From a virus: DNA of 45,018 nucleotides. The DNA is taken from IMG/VR virus record IMGVR_UViG_3300044510_000006, positions 1-45,018 of that record; one strand, given 5' to 3'. Below, piece after piece: positions 14,489 to 21,555 of the stretch. Below the pieces are notes generated by a model that was given only the letters and a program-made list of their open reading frames with translations, was not told the DNA's origin and did no database searches. Position numbers and translations under genes: made by a program. How positions within the stretch are numbered: the stretch's first letter is position 1; each line of letters starts with the position of its first letter.

Positions 14489-15232
14489 ATGGTGATTAAA
14501 TTGAGTATTGATGCTTTAAGATGGGCTTGGGTTGCAGATGTAAACACATCATCAGAGAGACTTGTTTTATTGGCTTTTGCAGATCGCGCTGGAGAGGACA
14601 ACACAGCATGGCCCTCAATGGCTAGACTTGAAAAAGACACTAAACTTGACATCAAGACAGTTAAGAAAGTTGTAAACACACTTATTGAAAATGGCTTTTT
14701 GGTTGATACGGGAGAGAGAAAAGGCTCCACAGGAAAGGTTAGGGTTTTGCAGTTGGTTGGTGTGAATTGTAGAGAATTTAATAATGATCCCAAAAACGGA
14801 ATGATTCCAAATTTCCCATGTAATGAACCCAAATTTGGGTCTTTGAATGAACCCAATATTGGGACGCAGAACCTACCAAAGAAACAACCAAAGAAACAAC
14901 CAGTAGTTTACAGTGAAAAGTTTGAAAAATTTTGGAGTGAATATCCAAAATGTAAACGAAAAGGAACTAAAGAAGCAGCTAATAAAACTTTTACTAAATA
15001 CCAAAAAGATTTTGAAATGATCATGAAGGTTTTAGATGCGTTTAAGAAAGATGAAATGTGGACAAAGAACAATGGTGAGTTTATAGCAGCACCTAGTTCA
15101 TGGTTAAACAAGCAACATTGGAAAACTGATTACTGGATTGAGCAGGTTAGCAATAATAGTGCTGATAAAGTTCAAGCCCAAGAAAACGTAGTAAGAAGAG
15201 CTGTAGCTGTACCAATCAATTATTTGGATTAA
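14489..15232 (+). CDS. Replication initiator, HTH_36 winged-helix / O-like
   Basis: 247 residues. The N-terminal 90 residues (LSIDALRWAWVADV, WPSMARLEKDTKLDIKTVKK) form the winged-helix domain of phage replication initiators. A linker with a tandem KKQPKKQP follows and the C-terminal domain FEKFWSEYPKCKRKGTKEAA ... WLNKQHWKTDYW is the common helicase-loader-like domain. Like lambda O, the gene carries repeated sequences inside the coding region (14783-14863). It is followed after 5 nt by a DnaB-type helicase, so it probably binds the origin and recruits that helicase. Confidence 0.82.
   Translation: MVIKLSIDALRWAWVADVNTSSERLVLLAFADRAGEDNTAWPSMARLEKDTKLDIKTVKKVVNTLIENGFLVDTGERKGSTGKVRVLQLVGVNCREFNNDPKNGMIPNFPCNEPKFGSLNEPNIGTQNLPKKQPKKQPVVYSEKFEKFWSEYPKCKRKGTKEAANKTFTKYQKDFEMIMKVLDAFKKDEMWTKNNGEFIAAPSSWLNKQHWKTDYWIEQVSNNSADKVQAQENVVRRAVAVPINYLD
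14783..14863 (+). other. Candidate replication origin: four iterons inside the initiator gene
   Basis: Four repeats beginning AATGA-x-CCAA start at 14783, 14800, 14822 and 14846. The last two extend to perfect palindromes (ACCCAAATTTGGGT at 14827-14840, CCCAATATTGGG at 14852-14863). Iterons inside the initiator gene are the arrangement of lambda ori. AT-rich sequence follows. Confidence 0.6.
14876..14902 (+). repeat. 12-bp tandem repeat in the initiator gene
   Basis: CCAAAGAAACAA is present twice in tandem and begins a third time (CCA). It encodes the linker KKQPKKQP between the two initiator domains and lies 13 nt beyond the last iteron; it may be only a coding repeat or part of the origin unwinding region. 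Confidence 0.6.
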
Positions 15233-15237
15233 ATAAA

Positions 15238-16581
15238 ATGAATGAAAACTTGTACTCAATACAAATTGAACAATCGGTATTATCTGCCCTTATGTCTCTC
15301 AATGGTGGTATTGATGATGTTGTAAGTAAATTAACTACTGATAGTTTTTATGCAACACAACATAAAATTATCTTTAAGCACTTTAAGAAACTTTTTGATG
15401 CTGGTTCGGGTCATGACATTGTTATGGTTTATGACTCAATTAAGTTAAATGCAAATGACTCAAAAATTATTGATGAAGATTTTTTAATAAACTTAAACTC
15501 AACAATAGGTCTGGCTCATTTTCTTGATAAACACTCCGACCAACTAAATGAATATGCTTCTAGAAGAGCGCTATTTGAGGCAGGAGAAAGAATTAAGACT
15601 ATCTCCATAGATACTACCCAATACGATATTAACGAGGCTATATCTAAATCTGAGAGCATTTTAGAGAATCTAAGCAATCAAGATGAAGTGCCAACTTTAT
15701 CGGACGCCTATGATGTTTCTGTTTCTCTATTTGCATCTATTGATAAGACGATGGAAGCAAGGAAACGTGGAGAGAAAGTTGACGTAGGTGTAAAAACTGG
15801 ATTTACGGACTTGGATAGACAGCTTGGTCAAATATCAAAAAGTGATTTAGTTATTATTGCTGCCAGACCTTCAATGGGGAAAACCGCATTTGCCCAAAGC
15901 TTAATGTTGAGTGTTTCTTTTCTGCAACAACATCCAGTTTTATTCCAGTCTGCTGAAATGTCGAAAGAAAAAATTGGGCAAAGATTGGTTGCTAGTCTAG
16001 CCTCAATAAATTTAAGAGATATTCGTGATTCTGATATTAAAGACAAGGATTGGGAGTTCTTCTATAAAGCAACTGAGAAATTGAAGGCATCAAAGCTTTT
16101 AATTGATGATAGAGCAAGACCTAGCCTATCGGATATTAGAAAAAATTGCCGAATCATGAAAGCAAAATATGGTTATGTGGGTGCAGTATTCGTTGACTAT
16201 TTAACATTGCTTAAATCACCATTATCTACTGACAACAATCACTTGGCAGTTGGTGCAATATCAAAAGGTCTTAAGGCTATAGCAAAAGAATTTGATTGTC
16301 CTGTTTTTTGTTTAGCGCAATTAAGCCGAAGCTTAGAATCTAGAAAAGATAGACGACCTCTAATGTCTGACATTCGTGAGTCAGGGTCTATTGAAGAGGA
16401 CGCAGATGTGATCATGTTTATATATCGTGATGAGTATTATGATAAGAACTCAAAAGATCAGGGTATTGCCGAAATTATTGTAGCCAAAGCGCGTGATGGT
16501 GAGGTTGGAACAGTTAGATTAGCAACTGAACTACAATACTCAAGATTTAGCAATCTTAATTTAGAATATTTGGACATGTGA
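15238..16581 (+). CDS. dnaB: Replicative DNA helicase, DnaB family
   Basis: 447 residues, typical for DnaB. The N-terminal domain (EQSVLSALM) is followed by a linker and the RecA-fold ATPase: Walker A ARPSMGKTAFA (209-219), Walker B GAVFVDYLTLL (about 318-328), and the late motifs FCLAQLSRSLESRK and SDIRESGSIEEDADVIMF. It unwinds DNA ahead of the host polymerase at the phage fork. The gene follows the initiator by 5 nt, giving the initiator-helicase pair seen in theta-replicating phages that borrow the rest of the host replisome. Confidence 0.95.
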   Translation: MNENLYSIQIEQSVLSALMSLNGGIDDVVSKLTTDSFYATQHKIIFKHFKKLFDAGSGHDIVMVYDSIKLNANDSKIIDEDFLINLNSTIGLAHFLDKHSDQLNEYASRRALFEAGERIKTISIDTTQYDINEAISKSESILENLSNQDEVPTLSDAYDVSVSLFASIDKTMEARKRGEKVDVGVKTGFTDLDRQLGQISKSDLVIIAARPSMGKTAFAQSLMLSVSFLQQHPVLFQSAEMSKEKIGQRLVASLASINLRDIRDSDIKDKDWEFFYKATEKLKASKLLIDDRARPSLSDIRKNCRIMKAKYGYVGAVFVDYLTLLKSPLSTDNNHLAVGAISKGLKAIAKEFDCPVFCLAQLSRSLESRKDRRPLMSDIRESGSIEEDADVIMFIYRDEYYDKNSKDQGIAEIIVAKARDGEVGTVRLATELQYSRFSNLNLEYLDM

Positions 16582-16591
16582 GGATTTTTAA

Positions 16592-16849
16592 ATGAATTTA
16601 ATTGATAGATTGGGCGGCTATGTAGAAGCTAAGAAGCAGGGTGAACAATGGGGTTTTGACGACCATTTAAACAAAGCTTTACTCGAATACCGCCGACAAA
16701 ACAATATTTTTGAAATAGGCGACCTTGTTGTATTTAAGGAGGAATATAGCAAAGACAGTGTTATTCATAAGATTGATAGTTTGCGTGCAGGTACTAAATG
16801 TTTGCGTCACGCAACGGATGAAGAGATAGAGAAGGGGTGTAGAGTATGA
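16592..16849 (+). CDS. Small protein with GDxVVF...DEEIxxGxR module (copy 1)
   Basis: 85 residues. The C-terminal half (FEIGDLVVFKEEYSKDS ... ATDEEIEKGCRV) matches the N-terminal part of the larger protein at 30083-30934 (FKVGDKVVLKSS ... AEDEEIAAGHRI). The GDxV start suggests a small SH3-like barrel. The stop overlaps the next start by ATGA. Function unknown; it follows the helicase gene directly. Confidence 0.65.
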   Translation: MNLIDRLGGYVEAKKQGEQWGFDDHLNKALLEYRRQNNIFEIGDLVVFKEEYSKDSVIHKIDSLRAGTKCLRHATDEEIEKGCRV

Positions 16850-17028
16850 ATAAGCAAGATTTGGAATATGTAAATAAAGCAATATCTGGATTAAGTGACA
16901 AGCTTTATAAGGTTTTAGAGATATTACAAGATGAAAAATTAACTCACAAATATGCGCGTAAAATTGCAGAGCAAGAGTTAGATAACATCATGTATGAAAT
17001 TCCAGTATTCGTGGAGATTAAGAAATGA
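16846..17028 (+). CDS. Small hypothetical protein
   Basis: 60 residues, mostly helical and charged (YVNKAISGLSDKLYKVLEIL). Overlaps the preceding gene by 4 nt and the following one by 4 nt, which supports real, coupled translation. No family recognised. Confidence 0.6.
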   Translation: MNKQDLEYVNKAISGLSDKLYKVLEILQDEKLTHKYARKIAEQELDNIMYEIPVFVEIKK

Positions 17029-17192
17029 AATACAAAATCGGTGATCGGGTTTATTTTAAGGGCAAAAAATATGATGTTTTAACATCTTTCAATTTAAATG
17101 GAGAGCAACTCTTGTGCTTAAAAAATGGTGAATTATTTATTAAAGGTTTTGTTTCCGCATTGAATGTAAAACCCATAATCACATGCAAATAA
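17025..17192 (+). CDS. Small SH3-like-fold protein
   Basis: 55 residues beginning at an ATG that overlaps the preceding stop (ATGA). The sequence MKYKIGDRVYFKGKKYDVLT has the KxGDxVxxKGxxY pattern of a small beta-barrel (SH3-like), as found in many short phage proteins. No enzymatic motif. Last gene before the palindromic operator at 17213. Confidence 0.55.
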   Translation: MKYKIGDRVYFKGKKYDVLTSFNLNGEQLLCLKNGELFIKGFVSALNVKPIITCK

Positions 17193-17204
17193 TTTAAAAA
17201 ACAG

Positions 17205-17240
17205 TTGCAATTATTCTCAATAGTATTTACTATTGAGAAT
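17205..17240 (+). promoter_or_regulatory. Promoter embedded in a perfect 28-bp palindrome
   Basis: TTGCAA (17205-17210), 17-bp spacer, TACTAT (17228-17233). The bases ATTCTCAATAGTA (17213-17225), TT, TACTATTGAGAAT (17228-17240) form a perfect dyad covering spacer and -10. A bound dimer would block the promoter. It drives the operon with the immunity-like gene. Confidence 0.85.
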
Positions 17241-17262
17241 ATAAATTAACAGAGAGTTTATT

Positions 17263-17424
17263 ATGGAATTAAATGAATTTAAGCAAAAGTTGATAGATAT
17301 GCTTAGTGATGAATTTAGTTTTGCTCACCATCATGGCGATGAAACAGTTATGCATTTAATTGAAGAAGTGTTTAAGAGAATGGATCTTGAAACAGATTCT
17401 CTTGATTATATTAAGCAAAAGTGA
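17263..17424 (+). CDS. Small acidic protein behind the palindromic operator
   Basis: 53 residues (start MELNEFKQKLIDMLSDEFSF), acidic and helical, with a histidine cluster AHHHGDE. It is the first gene after the strongest operator and 13 nt before the immunity-like gene. Translation start has GAG-rich sequence upstream (ACAGAGAG). No family recognised. Confidence 0.55.
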   Translation: MELNEFKQKLIDMLSDEFSFAHHHGDETVMHLIEEVFKRMDLETDSLDYIKQK

Positions 17425-17437
17425 TTGGAGATTTATT

Positions 17438-17650
17438 ATGGAATTAGTTTTAGTTGTTTCAGTAATTATGTATTTCGCGCCTAGCATTATTGGTTTTATG
17501 CGTGGACATGCAAGTAAATGGGCAATCTTTGCGATGAACTTGTTTTTAGGTTGGTCTGTGTTGTTCTGGTTTTGGAGCTTGTTCTGGTCATTGTCGAATA
17601 AAGGCGGTAACCAGACAGTAATCGTAAATAACCAGATCAACAACAAATGA
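17438..17650 (+). CDS. Superinfection immunity protein, T4 Imm-like
   Basis: 70 residues from the ATG at 17438 (GGAG 8 nt upstream). The whole protein follows the pattern of the T4 Imm superinfection-immunity family: an N-terminal membrane helix ending in YFAPSIIGFMRGH, then IFAMNLFLGWSVLFWFWSLFW (about residues 30-50) and a short polar tail. In T4, Imm sits in the inner membrane and blocks DNA entry of a second phage. A matching function here is inferred from the family; related genes also occur in bacterial genomes with unknown role. Confidence 0.8.
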   Translation: MELVLVVSVIMYFAPSIIGFMRGHASKWAIFAMNLFLGWSVLFWFWSLFWSLSNKGGNQTVIVNNQINNK

Positions 17651-17760
17651 GTAAAGAGTTTATAAAATTTGCAAAAGTCATGGTTTTGTTTTATTTGATC
17701 GTGATTTTTGCAGTAATGGGGTTAAGCAAGTTAATTCACAATATGGTATGGGGTGTGTGA
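17647..17760 (+). CDS. Small single-helix membrane protein
   Basis: 37 residues, start overlapping the immunity-like gene stop (ATGA) and stop overlapping the next start. One membrane helix (VMVLFYLIVIFAVMGLSKLI). The coupling suggests that it works with the immunity-like protein in the membrane, but no data in the sequence prove this. Confidence 0.55.
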   Translation: MSKEFIKFAKVMVLFYLIVIFAVMGLSKLIHNMVWGV

Positions 17761-18353
17761 TGAGAAAGGTTTATGGCGTTGGTGTAAATAATTTTCATGG
17801 GGCTATATCATTAAATGGCGTTCATATTCGTGAATACAAAATATGGACAGAAATGTTAAGAAGGTGTTATTCAATTGGAATAAAAGTGAACAGACCAAGC
17901 TACACAAACTGCATTGTTGATGATTGGTTGTTGGATTTTTCTAATTTTTATAAATTTGCTAGAGATCAAATTGGATTTTTTGATAGAGATTCTAATGGTA
18001 AATCATTTCATCTTGATAAAGATATACTTGGAAATGGAAAGCTGTACAGCACAGAAACGATATGCTTCATTCCGCCTGAAATAAATGCATTCAAAACAAA
18101 TAGGAAATCGACAAAAGGAGAATATCCAATTGGTGTTTTATTCCACAAGGCTTCGGGTAAATTAATCTCACAAATAACGGTAAATTCTACCAAAAAATAT
18201 TTAGGAGTTTTTGACAATCCATATGATGCTTTTTCGGCATACAAAGTTGAAAAAGAAAAGCAATCTAAATTTTTGGCTGAAAAATATAAACCTGTTATTG
18301 ACCCTAGAGTTTATCAAGCATTAATTGATTATGAGGTAAATATAGATGATTAA
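17760..18353 (+). CDS. HNH/AP2-type homing endonuclease
   Basis: 197 residues from the ATG at 17760 (stop-start overlap); an in-frame ATG at 17748 is the alternative. The N-terminal part YKIWTEMLRRCYSIG, then FHLDKDILGNGKLYSTETIC with FIPPEINAF, follows the phage HNH pattern (W..M..RCY ... LDKDIL..GN..Y....C.F.P...N). The segment GVLFHKASGKLISQITVNSTKKYLGVFDNPYDAFSAY (about residues 120-160) is an AP2 DNA-binding domain. Such free-standing endonucleases spread by cutting related genomes lacking them. Confidence 0.85.
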   Translation: MRKVYGVGVNNFHGAISLNGVHIREYKIWTEMLRRCYSIGIKVNRPSYTNCIVDDWLLDFSNFYKFARDQIGFFDRDSNGKSFHLDKDILGNGKLYSTETICFIPPEINAFKTNRKSTKGEYPIGVLFHKASGKLISQITVNSTKKYLGVFDNPYDAFSAYKVEKEKQSKFLAEKYKPVIDPRVYQALIDYEVNIDD

Positions 18354-18408
18354 TCTTGAAATCAAGCAAGTCGTAGAGCAGCTAAGAAAAATCAAAGGTG
18401 CTGTATGA
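18346..18408 (+). CDS. Possible 20-residue leader peptide or microprotein
   Basis: ATG at 18346 with GAGG upstream gives 20 residues (MINLEIKQVVEQLRKIKGAV). It overlaps the end of the endonuclease gene and its TGA overlaps the ATG of the next gene. The tight start-stop overlaps suggest translation, possibly only to couple the neighbours. Too short to assign. Confidence 0.35.
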   Translation: MINLEIKQVVEQLRKIKGAV

Positions 18409-18980
18409 AAAAGCGTAATAAAAAATACAATGGCAAGCAGGTTGTAAAGCAGAAGATTCACAAGTTTCAAATGACTTGGGAGGTTAATGAGGCTAGAAGC
18501 ATTATCGAGCTTCATCACTTGCTTAATGGCGTAGATCCGCAAGAATCTACCCATACGCCACTTAAAGTTTGGATGAAAGCGCATAAGGGTGATTTGGCTT
18601 TAGCATTAAAGACGCAGACGATACCAGCGGAGCAAAGTTTTCATATCGTTAGTCGAATTCATGCGGTTAATGAGAAAACAGGCGAAACGGTTGATTGTGA
18701 GTTCCAGTTGGCTACAGATACTGTTATGCATTTGTGGCAGTTCTTAGGTGATGTTGAATCTGAAATTTACGTCAATGATGGTGGTTTTAAAAAGAAATGG
18801 CTTGGCTTTAATCATGAGCTTGAAGCTTATTTGAAAGAAGTGGGTAACGGTGAATTTGTGGTTAAGACCAATCATTGTTGCTTAACATGCTTTTCTACAT
18901 TCAAAAGCTTTAGACATGAAATGGAATTTAAATCAATTAATTTAATGAATCCTGAGTTTGGGTTAGGAGTTGAAGGATGA
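18405..18980 (+). CDS. Hypothetical protein
   Basis: 191 residues with a basic start (MKKRNKKYNGKQVVKQKIHK) and a helical, histidine-rich first half. A cysteine pair (NHCCLTC, about residue 156) near the end could bind metal. No family recognised. It is co-transcribed between the HNH/AP2 endonuclease and a small acidic protein; the ATGA overlap with the next gene supports its end. Confidence 0.65.
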   Translation: MKKRNKKYNGKQVVKQKIHKFQMTWEVNEARSIIELHHLLNGVDPQESTHTPLKVWMKAHKGDLALALKTQTIPAEQSFHIVSRIHAVNEKTGETVDCEFQLATDTVMHLWQFLGDVESEIYVNDGGFKKKWLGFNHELEAYLKEVGNGEFVVKTNHCCLTCFSTFKSFRHEMEFKSINLMNPEFGLGVEG

Positions 18981-19141
18981 ATTTAAAAAAGTTACGCGAC
19001 AAGATTAATGGGTCTGAGCCTTTGATTGATGGTGAGACTAAGGAAATGCTAATAGAGCAATGGAAAAAGATTCACATTGAGCTAGAAGCTAAGAAAGAAG
19101 ATGACGAAAGAAATTATGTTTTATGTGAGGATGAGGAATGA
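18977..19141 (+). CDS. Small acidic hypothetical protein
   Basis: 54 residues, overlapping both neighbours by ATGA. Charged helix (TKEMLIEQWKKIHIELEAKK) then an acidic tail (EDDERNYVLCEDEE). GGAG precedes the start. No family recognised; immediately upstream of a DUF3310 gene. Confidence 0.55.
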   Translation: MNLKKLRDKINGSEPLIDGETKEMLIEQWKKIHIELEAKKEDDERNYVLCEDEE

Positions 19142-19365
19142 AAGACGCAGACGACAAGGTAAATCAGCCAAGCCATTACGCTAACTTTTCGATTGAATGC
19201 ATTGATGCTATGCAAGCTATGTTAAGTCGTGAAGAGTTTATAGGTTATTTGCGAGGGAATATTTTTAAATATCAATGGCGCTATAAGCTTAAAAACGGGG
19301 TTGAGTGTCTTAAAAAGGCGCAATGGTATCAAAATAAATTAATTGAGGTTGAAGAAAATGAATAA
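19138..19365 (+). CDS. DUF3310 family protein
   Basis: 75 residues. The whole length fits DUF3310: VNQPSHYANFSIECIDAMQA, then FIGYLRGNIFKYQWRYKLKN, G-V-E-C-L-K-K-A and WYQNKLIE. This small family is very common in phages and is sometimes annotated as a nucleotide-kinase-associated or SaV-like protein; its biochemical role is not established. The final residues overlap the next gene. Confidence 0.85.
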   Translation: MKDADDKVNQPSHYANFSIECIDAMQAMLSREEFIGYLRGNIFKYQWRYKLKNGVECLKKAQWYQNKLIEVEENE

Positions 19366-19669
19366 ATTAGAATTGGCGCATGATTATGCGAAGATAATGT
19401 TGAAGATTTCTGCTGAATCGGGAGATCTATTTTTGACAAATACTGATGAAATTGTTAAATCAATTGTTTCAAGCTCTTTTAATTTTGCGGAAGAAATGCT
19501 TGCGGAAAACGAAAAGCGGGAAGATAAAAGTCGGCCTGAAGTATTAATCTATCCTGAGTTTGATATTACTGTTAACTATCCAGATTATGCGGAAGTGAAA
19601 TTTAATGGTTATATAATGAAAGCTGGAATGGCTAAAATACTTTTTAATAATATGGTTAAAATTAAATGA
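19358..19669 (+). CDS. Hypothetical protein
   Basis: 103 residues from the ATG at 19358, with GAGG 11 nt upstream inside the DUF3310 gene. Helical N-terminal half, then a beta-rich part (IYPEFDITVNYPDYAEVKFN). No family recognised. The stop overlaps the VRR-NUC gene by ATGA. Confidence 0.6.
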   Translation: MNKLELAHDYAKIMLKISAESGDLFLTNTDEIVKSIVSSSFNFAEEMLAENEKREDKSRPEVLIYPEFDITVNYPDYAEVKFNGYIMKAGMAKILFNNMVKIK

Positions 19670-19947
19670 GAGCAGCTAAGATAGATGCAAATCAACCAGA
19701 AATAGTTGCAGCACTTAGAAAGATTGGGTGTACGGTTCAAATTCTTTCAAGTGTTGGAAAAGGGTGTCCCGACATTTTGGTCGGCTATCGTGGTAGAAAC
19801 TTTTTATTGGAGATAAAAGATGGGGCTAAACCGATTTCAGCGCAAAAATTAACGCCAGATCAAGTCGAATGGCATGACTTATGGAATGGTCAAGTCAATG
19901 TGGTTAACTGTGTTGATCAAGCAATTAAAATTGTTACTTGCAATTAA
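19666..19947 (+). CDS. VRR-NUC domain nuclease
   Basis: 93 residues, the whole of a minimal VRR-NUC (PD-(D/E)xK) domain: an N-terminal helix with Q/E (DANQPEIVAALRKIG), then GKGCPDILVGYRGRNFLLEI with Asp and the E-x-K (EIKDG), and LTPDQVEWHDLWNG. Stand-alone VRR-NUC proteins of phages cut branched DNA such as Holliday junctions and may resolve recombination or packaging intermediates. It ends the operon before a terminator. Confidence 0.85.
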   Translation: MRAAKIDANQPEIVAALRKIGCTVQILSSVGKGCPDILVGYRGRNFLLEIKDGAKPISAQKLTPDQVEWHDLWNGQVNVVNCVDQAIKIVTCN

Positions 19948-19989
19948 CTAAAAATTTGCTATATTTAGCGAACTAAAGAAACTTTTTAT

Positions 19990-20024
19990 ATCCGTATCTA
20001 ACCCCAAGATGCGGATTTTTTTTT
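19990..20024 (+). terminator. Terminator after the VRR-NUC gene
   Basis: ATCCGTATCT pairs with AGATGCGGAT (one T-G mismatch or wobble), followed by a run of nine or more T. It precedes the next operator-bearing promoter. Confidence 0.85.
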
Positions 20025-20035
20025 GCATAAAATTC

Positions 20036-20071
20036 TTGCATTAATTATAAATATAATTTACTATTGAGAAT
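20036..20071 (+). promoter_or_regulatory. Early promoter with TTTACTATTGAGAAT element
   Basis: TTGCAT (20036-20041), 17-bp spacer, TACTAT (20059-20064), and the operator-like element at 20057-20071. It lies 19 nt before the membrane-protein start and drives the long small-gene operon to 23127. Confidence 0.85.
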
Positions 20072-20089
20072 ATAAAGAGGAGAGATAAA

Positions 20090-20329
20090 ATGATTCTAGT
20101 TAAAGCTTTATGGTTGGCAATTGTTGATGTGGCAAAGTTATTCAAACATGCGCCTAAATTGTTGGTTGAATTGTTTTGGGCTTTAGCTGGTGTTTTGTCT
20201 CTAATCTTGAGTGTGGTTTTATTTCCTTTAATTGTGGTGCGTAAATACAAGGTATTGAAAAATGAATCACCAAAAAGAGTTAAGGGTAAATCTAAGGGTG
20301 TTAAAGTACGCGGCAATAGATTTGCTTAG
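20090..20329 (+). CDS. Membrane protein with basic tail
   Basis: 79 residues, GAGGAG upstream. A long hydrophobic stretch (about residues 27-50, LVELFWALAGVLSLILSVVLFPLIVV) is followed by a strongly basic tail (KYKVLKNESPKRVKGKSKGV). First gene of an operator-controlled operon, thus early and probably abundant. It could act on the host membrane, but no family is recognised. Confidence 0.65.
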   Translation: MILVKALWLAIVDVAKLFKHAPKLLVELFWALAGVLSLILSVVLFPLIVVRKYKVLKNESPKRVKGKSKGVKVRGNRFA

Positions 20330-20393
20330 AGGGTCAGTGTTGATTGTGTATCACGCTGGAATGATTGTATTTAATTGGTTAAGGGGTAAGTGA
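20298..20393 (+). CDS. Possible 31-residue membrane peptide
   Basis: GTG at 20298 opens a 31-residue frame (start LKYAAIDLLRGSVLIVYHAG) overlapping the end of the membrane-protein gene and ending in TGATG with the next gene. AAGGG lies upstream. Amphipathic or membrane character and the coupled stop support it weakly; otherwise these 60 nt would be untranslated. Confidence 0.35.
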   Translation: MLKYAAIDLLRGSVLIVYHAGMIVFNWLRGK

Positions 20394-20740
20394 TGGATTT
20401 TATAGAAGCTATTAAAAAAGGTCTTGAAGCTTCAAAAAATTACGATAGAAATCTTGATGATATTATTGAGGTGATCGGCGAGGCAAACAAGGCTATATAT
20501 GACAAAAGTGGAATAGTTGGGGGATTTGTTGGCGTAAAAAGTGATAGAGGCTTTACTATGACTCCAGCTTGTAGATCTATAAGTATTAATAGCCAAGAGG
20601 GATTTCCATTAACACTTGATACAATAAGTGGTCATTATAAGGCTGTTGATAAGGATGATCTGTATGAGGTCATGCATAAAATCTTATCCCATCCAAATTT
20701 TGGGTTTTATGTTCGCAGGCTAATGGAGAATAACAAATGA
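20393..20740 (+). CDS. Hypothetical protein
   Basis: 115 residues from the ATG at 20393 (AAGGGGT upstream). Helical N-terminal third, then a glycine-rich beta region (SGIVGGFVGVKSDRGFTMTP). Not recognised. The stop overlaps the start of the zinc-binding microprotein (ATGA). Confidence 0.6.
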   Translation: MDFIEAIKKGLEASKNYDRNLDDIIEVIGEANKAIYDKSGIVGGFVGVKSDRGFTMTPACRSISINSQEGFPLTLDTISGHYKAVDKDDLYEVMHKILSHPNFGFYVRRLMENNK

Positions 20741-20859
20741 TCTATAAATTTTTAAAGCGCCTATTCTGCCGACATGAGTGGGAATATGAGGAAAGTAATT
20801 TAACTGGCGAGACTTATAAAGTTTGCCGTAAATGCTGGAAAGAGGTGGATTGTGAGTGA
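20737..20859 (+). CDS. DUF1660-like zinc-binding microprotein
   Basis: 40 residues (start MIYKFLKRLFCRHEWEYEES), overlapping both neighbours. The pattern LFCRHEW ... YKVCRKCWKEV (C-x-H ... C-x-x-C) is that of the small prophage proteins called DUF1660, a probable zinc knuckle. Function unknown. Confidence 0.65.
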   Translation: MIYKFLKRLFCRHEWEYEESNLTGETYKVCRKCWKEVDCE

Positions 20860-21070
20860 ATTTAATGCAATCTATCGAAAAGTTTGCTTGGGTGAGAGAT
20901 TTGATATAAGCACATATAAGCAATGCGAGAAAATTTACAATCACCAGCAACAAAAGATTGACGATATTACGGGACACATCAAGACGTTAAAAGCTTTGCA
21001 CAAAGAAGGCAATTTAACAATGGGTGATGTGAAGATGTTTTTAAAAGGTGTGGAAGGGGTTTTGGGATGA
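20852..21070 (+). CDS. Hypothetical protein
   Basis: 72 residues from a GTG start with GAGG upstream; overlaps the microprotein by 8 nt. Helical, with two cysteines (C12 and C25) and a central stretch QQQKIDDITGHIKTLKALHK. Overlaps the following gene by ATGA. Not recognised. Confidence 0.6.
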   Translation: MSEFNAIYRKVCLGERFDISTYKQCEKIYNHQQQKIDDITGHIKTLKALHKEGNLTMGDVKMFLKGVEGVLG

Positions 21071-21231
21071 GTATTTTTGTGAAAAGCTTTAGCGAAAAAC
21101 ATAGTTGTGATCTCGATGATAGGATCAATGATTATGCAAAATCAAACAAACTTGAAATAATTTGTGTATCTCTTGCTGAACGATGGGATATTTTAAACGC
21201 CATGGTTGTATTTAAGGAAATTTTAAAATGA
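21067..21231 (+). CDS. Small protein, weakly Cse60-like
   Basis: 54 residues, overlapping both neighbours by ATGA. The layout MSIFVKSFSEKHSCDLDDRI, IN-D-Y-A and then a final strand resembles the short Cse60-type family (V.VF...H...L...IN.F....). The similarity is faint and could be chance. Confidence 0.5.
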   Translation: MSIFVKSFSEKHSCDLDDRINDYAKSNKLEIICVSLAERWDILNAMVVFKEILK

Positions 21232-21554
21232 AAAAATTATTAATTGCGTTATTGATGGTTCCAAGTTTTGCTAATGCTGGATTCTGTGACGCTGTTTATG
21301 ACTTTGCGGAAGCTACCATGCTGATGCGTCAAGAAGGCTACTCAAAGCATCAGGCTAAAGAAGTGGTTGAGGAGATGCGGAGTGTAGACAATACGTTAGC
21401 TAATTTAATGGATGCCAATGTTGATTGGGCTTATTCATTCCCTATTTACAATGGTGAAGACAAGGCGGTTATTGCGTCTAATTTTGCCAACGAGTCATAC
21501 CAGATTTGTAAAGATGAAGAAAAACGTGCGACCAATATTAAGGAGTTTCATTGA
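21228..21554 (+). CDS. Secreted (periplasmic) protein
   Basis: 108 residues with a textbook signal peptide: MKKLLIALLMVPSFANA, cleavage expected after Ala17 (ANA-GF). The mature protein has two cysteines (one at its start, one near residue 96) that could form a disulphide in the periplasm, and is otherwise helical and acidic. An exported early phage protein may inhibit envelope functions or adsorption of other phages; this is a guess. Confidence 0.75.
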   Translation: MKKLLIALLMVPSFANAGFCDAVYDFAEATMLMRQEGYSKHQAKEVVEEMRSVDNTLANLMDANVDWAYSFPIYNGEDKAVIASNFANESYQICKDEEKRATNIKEFH

Positions 21555-21555
21555 A

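Noticed and set aside
21412-21555. Longer version of the 21556 gene beginning at 21412
   Set aside because: The extra 48 residues lie within the secreted-protein gene in another frame, have no ribosome site and a basic, unlikely composition; ATG at 21556 has AAGGAG.
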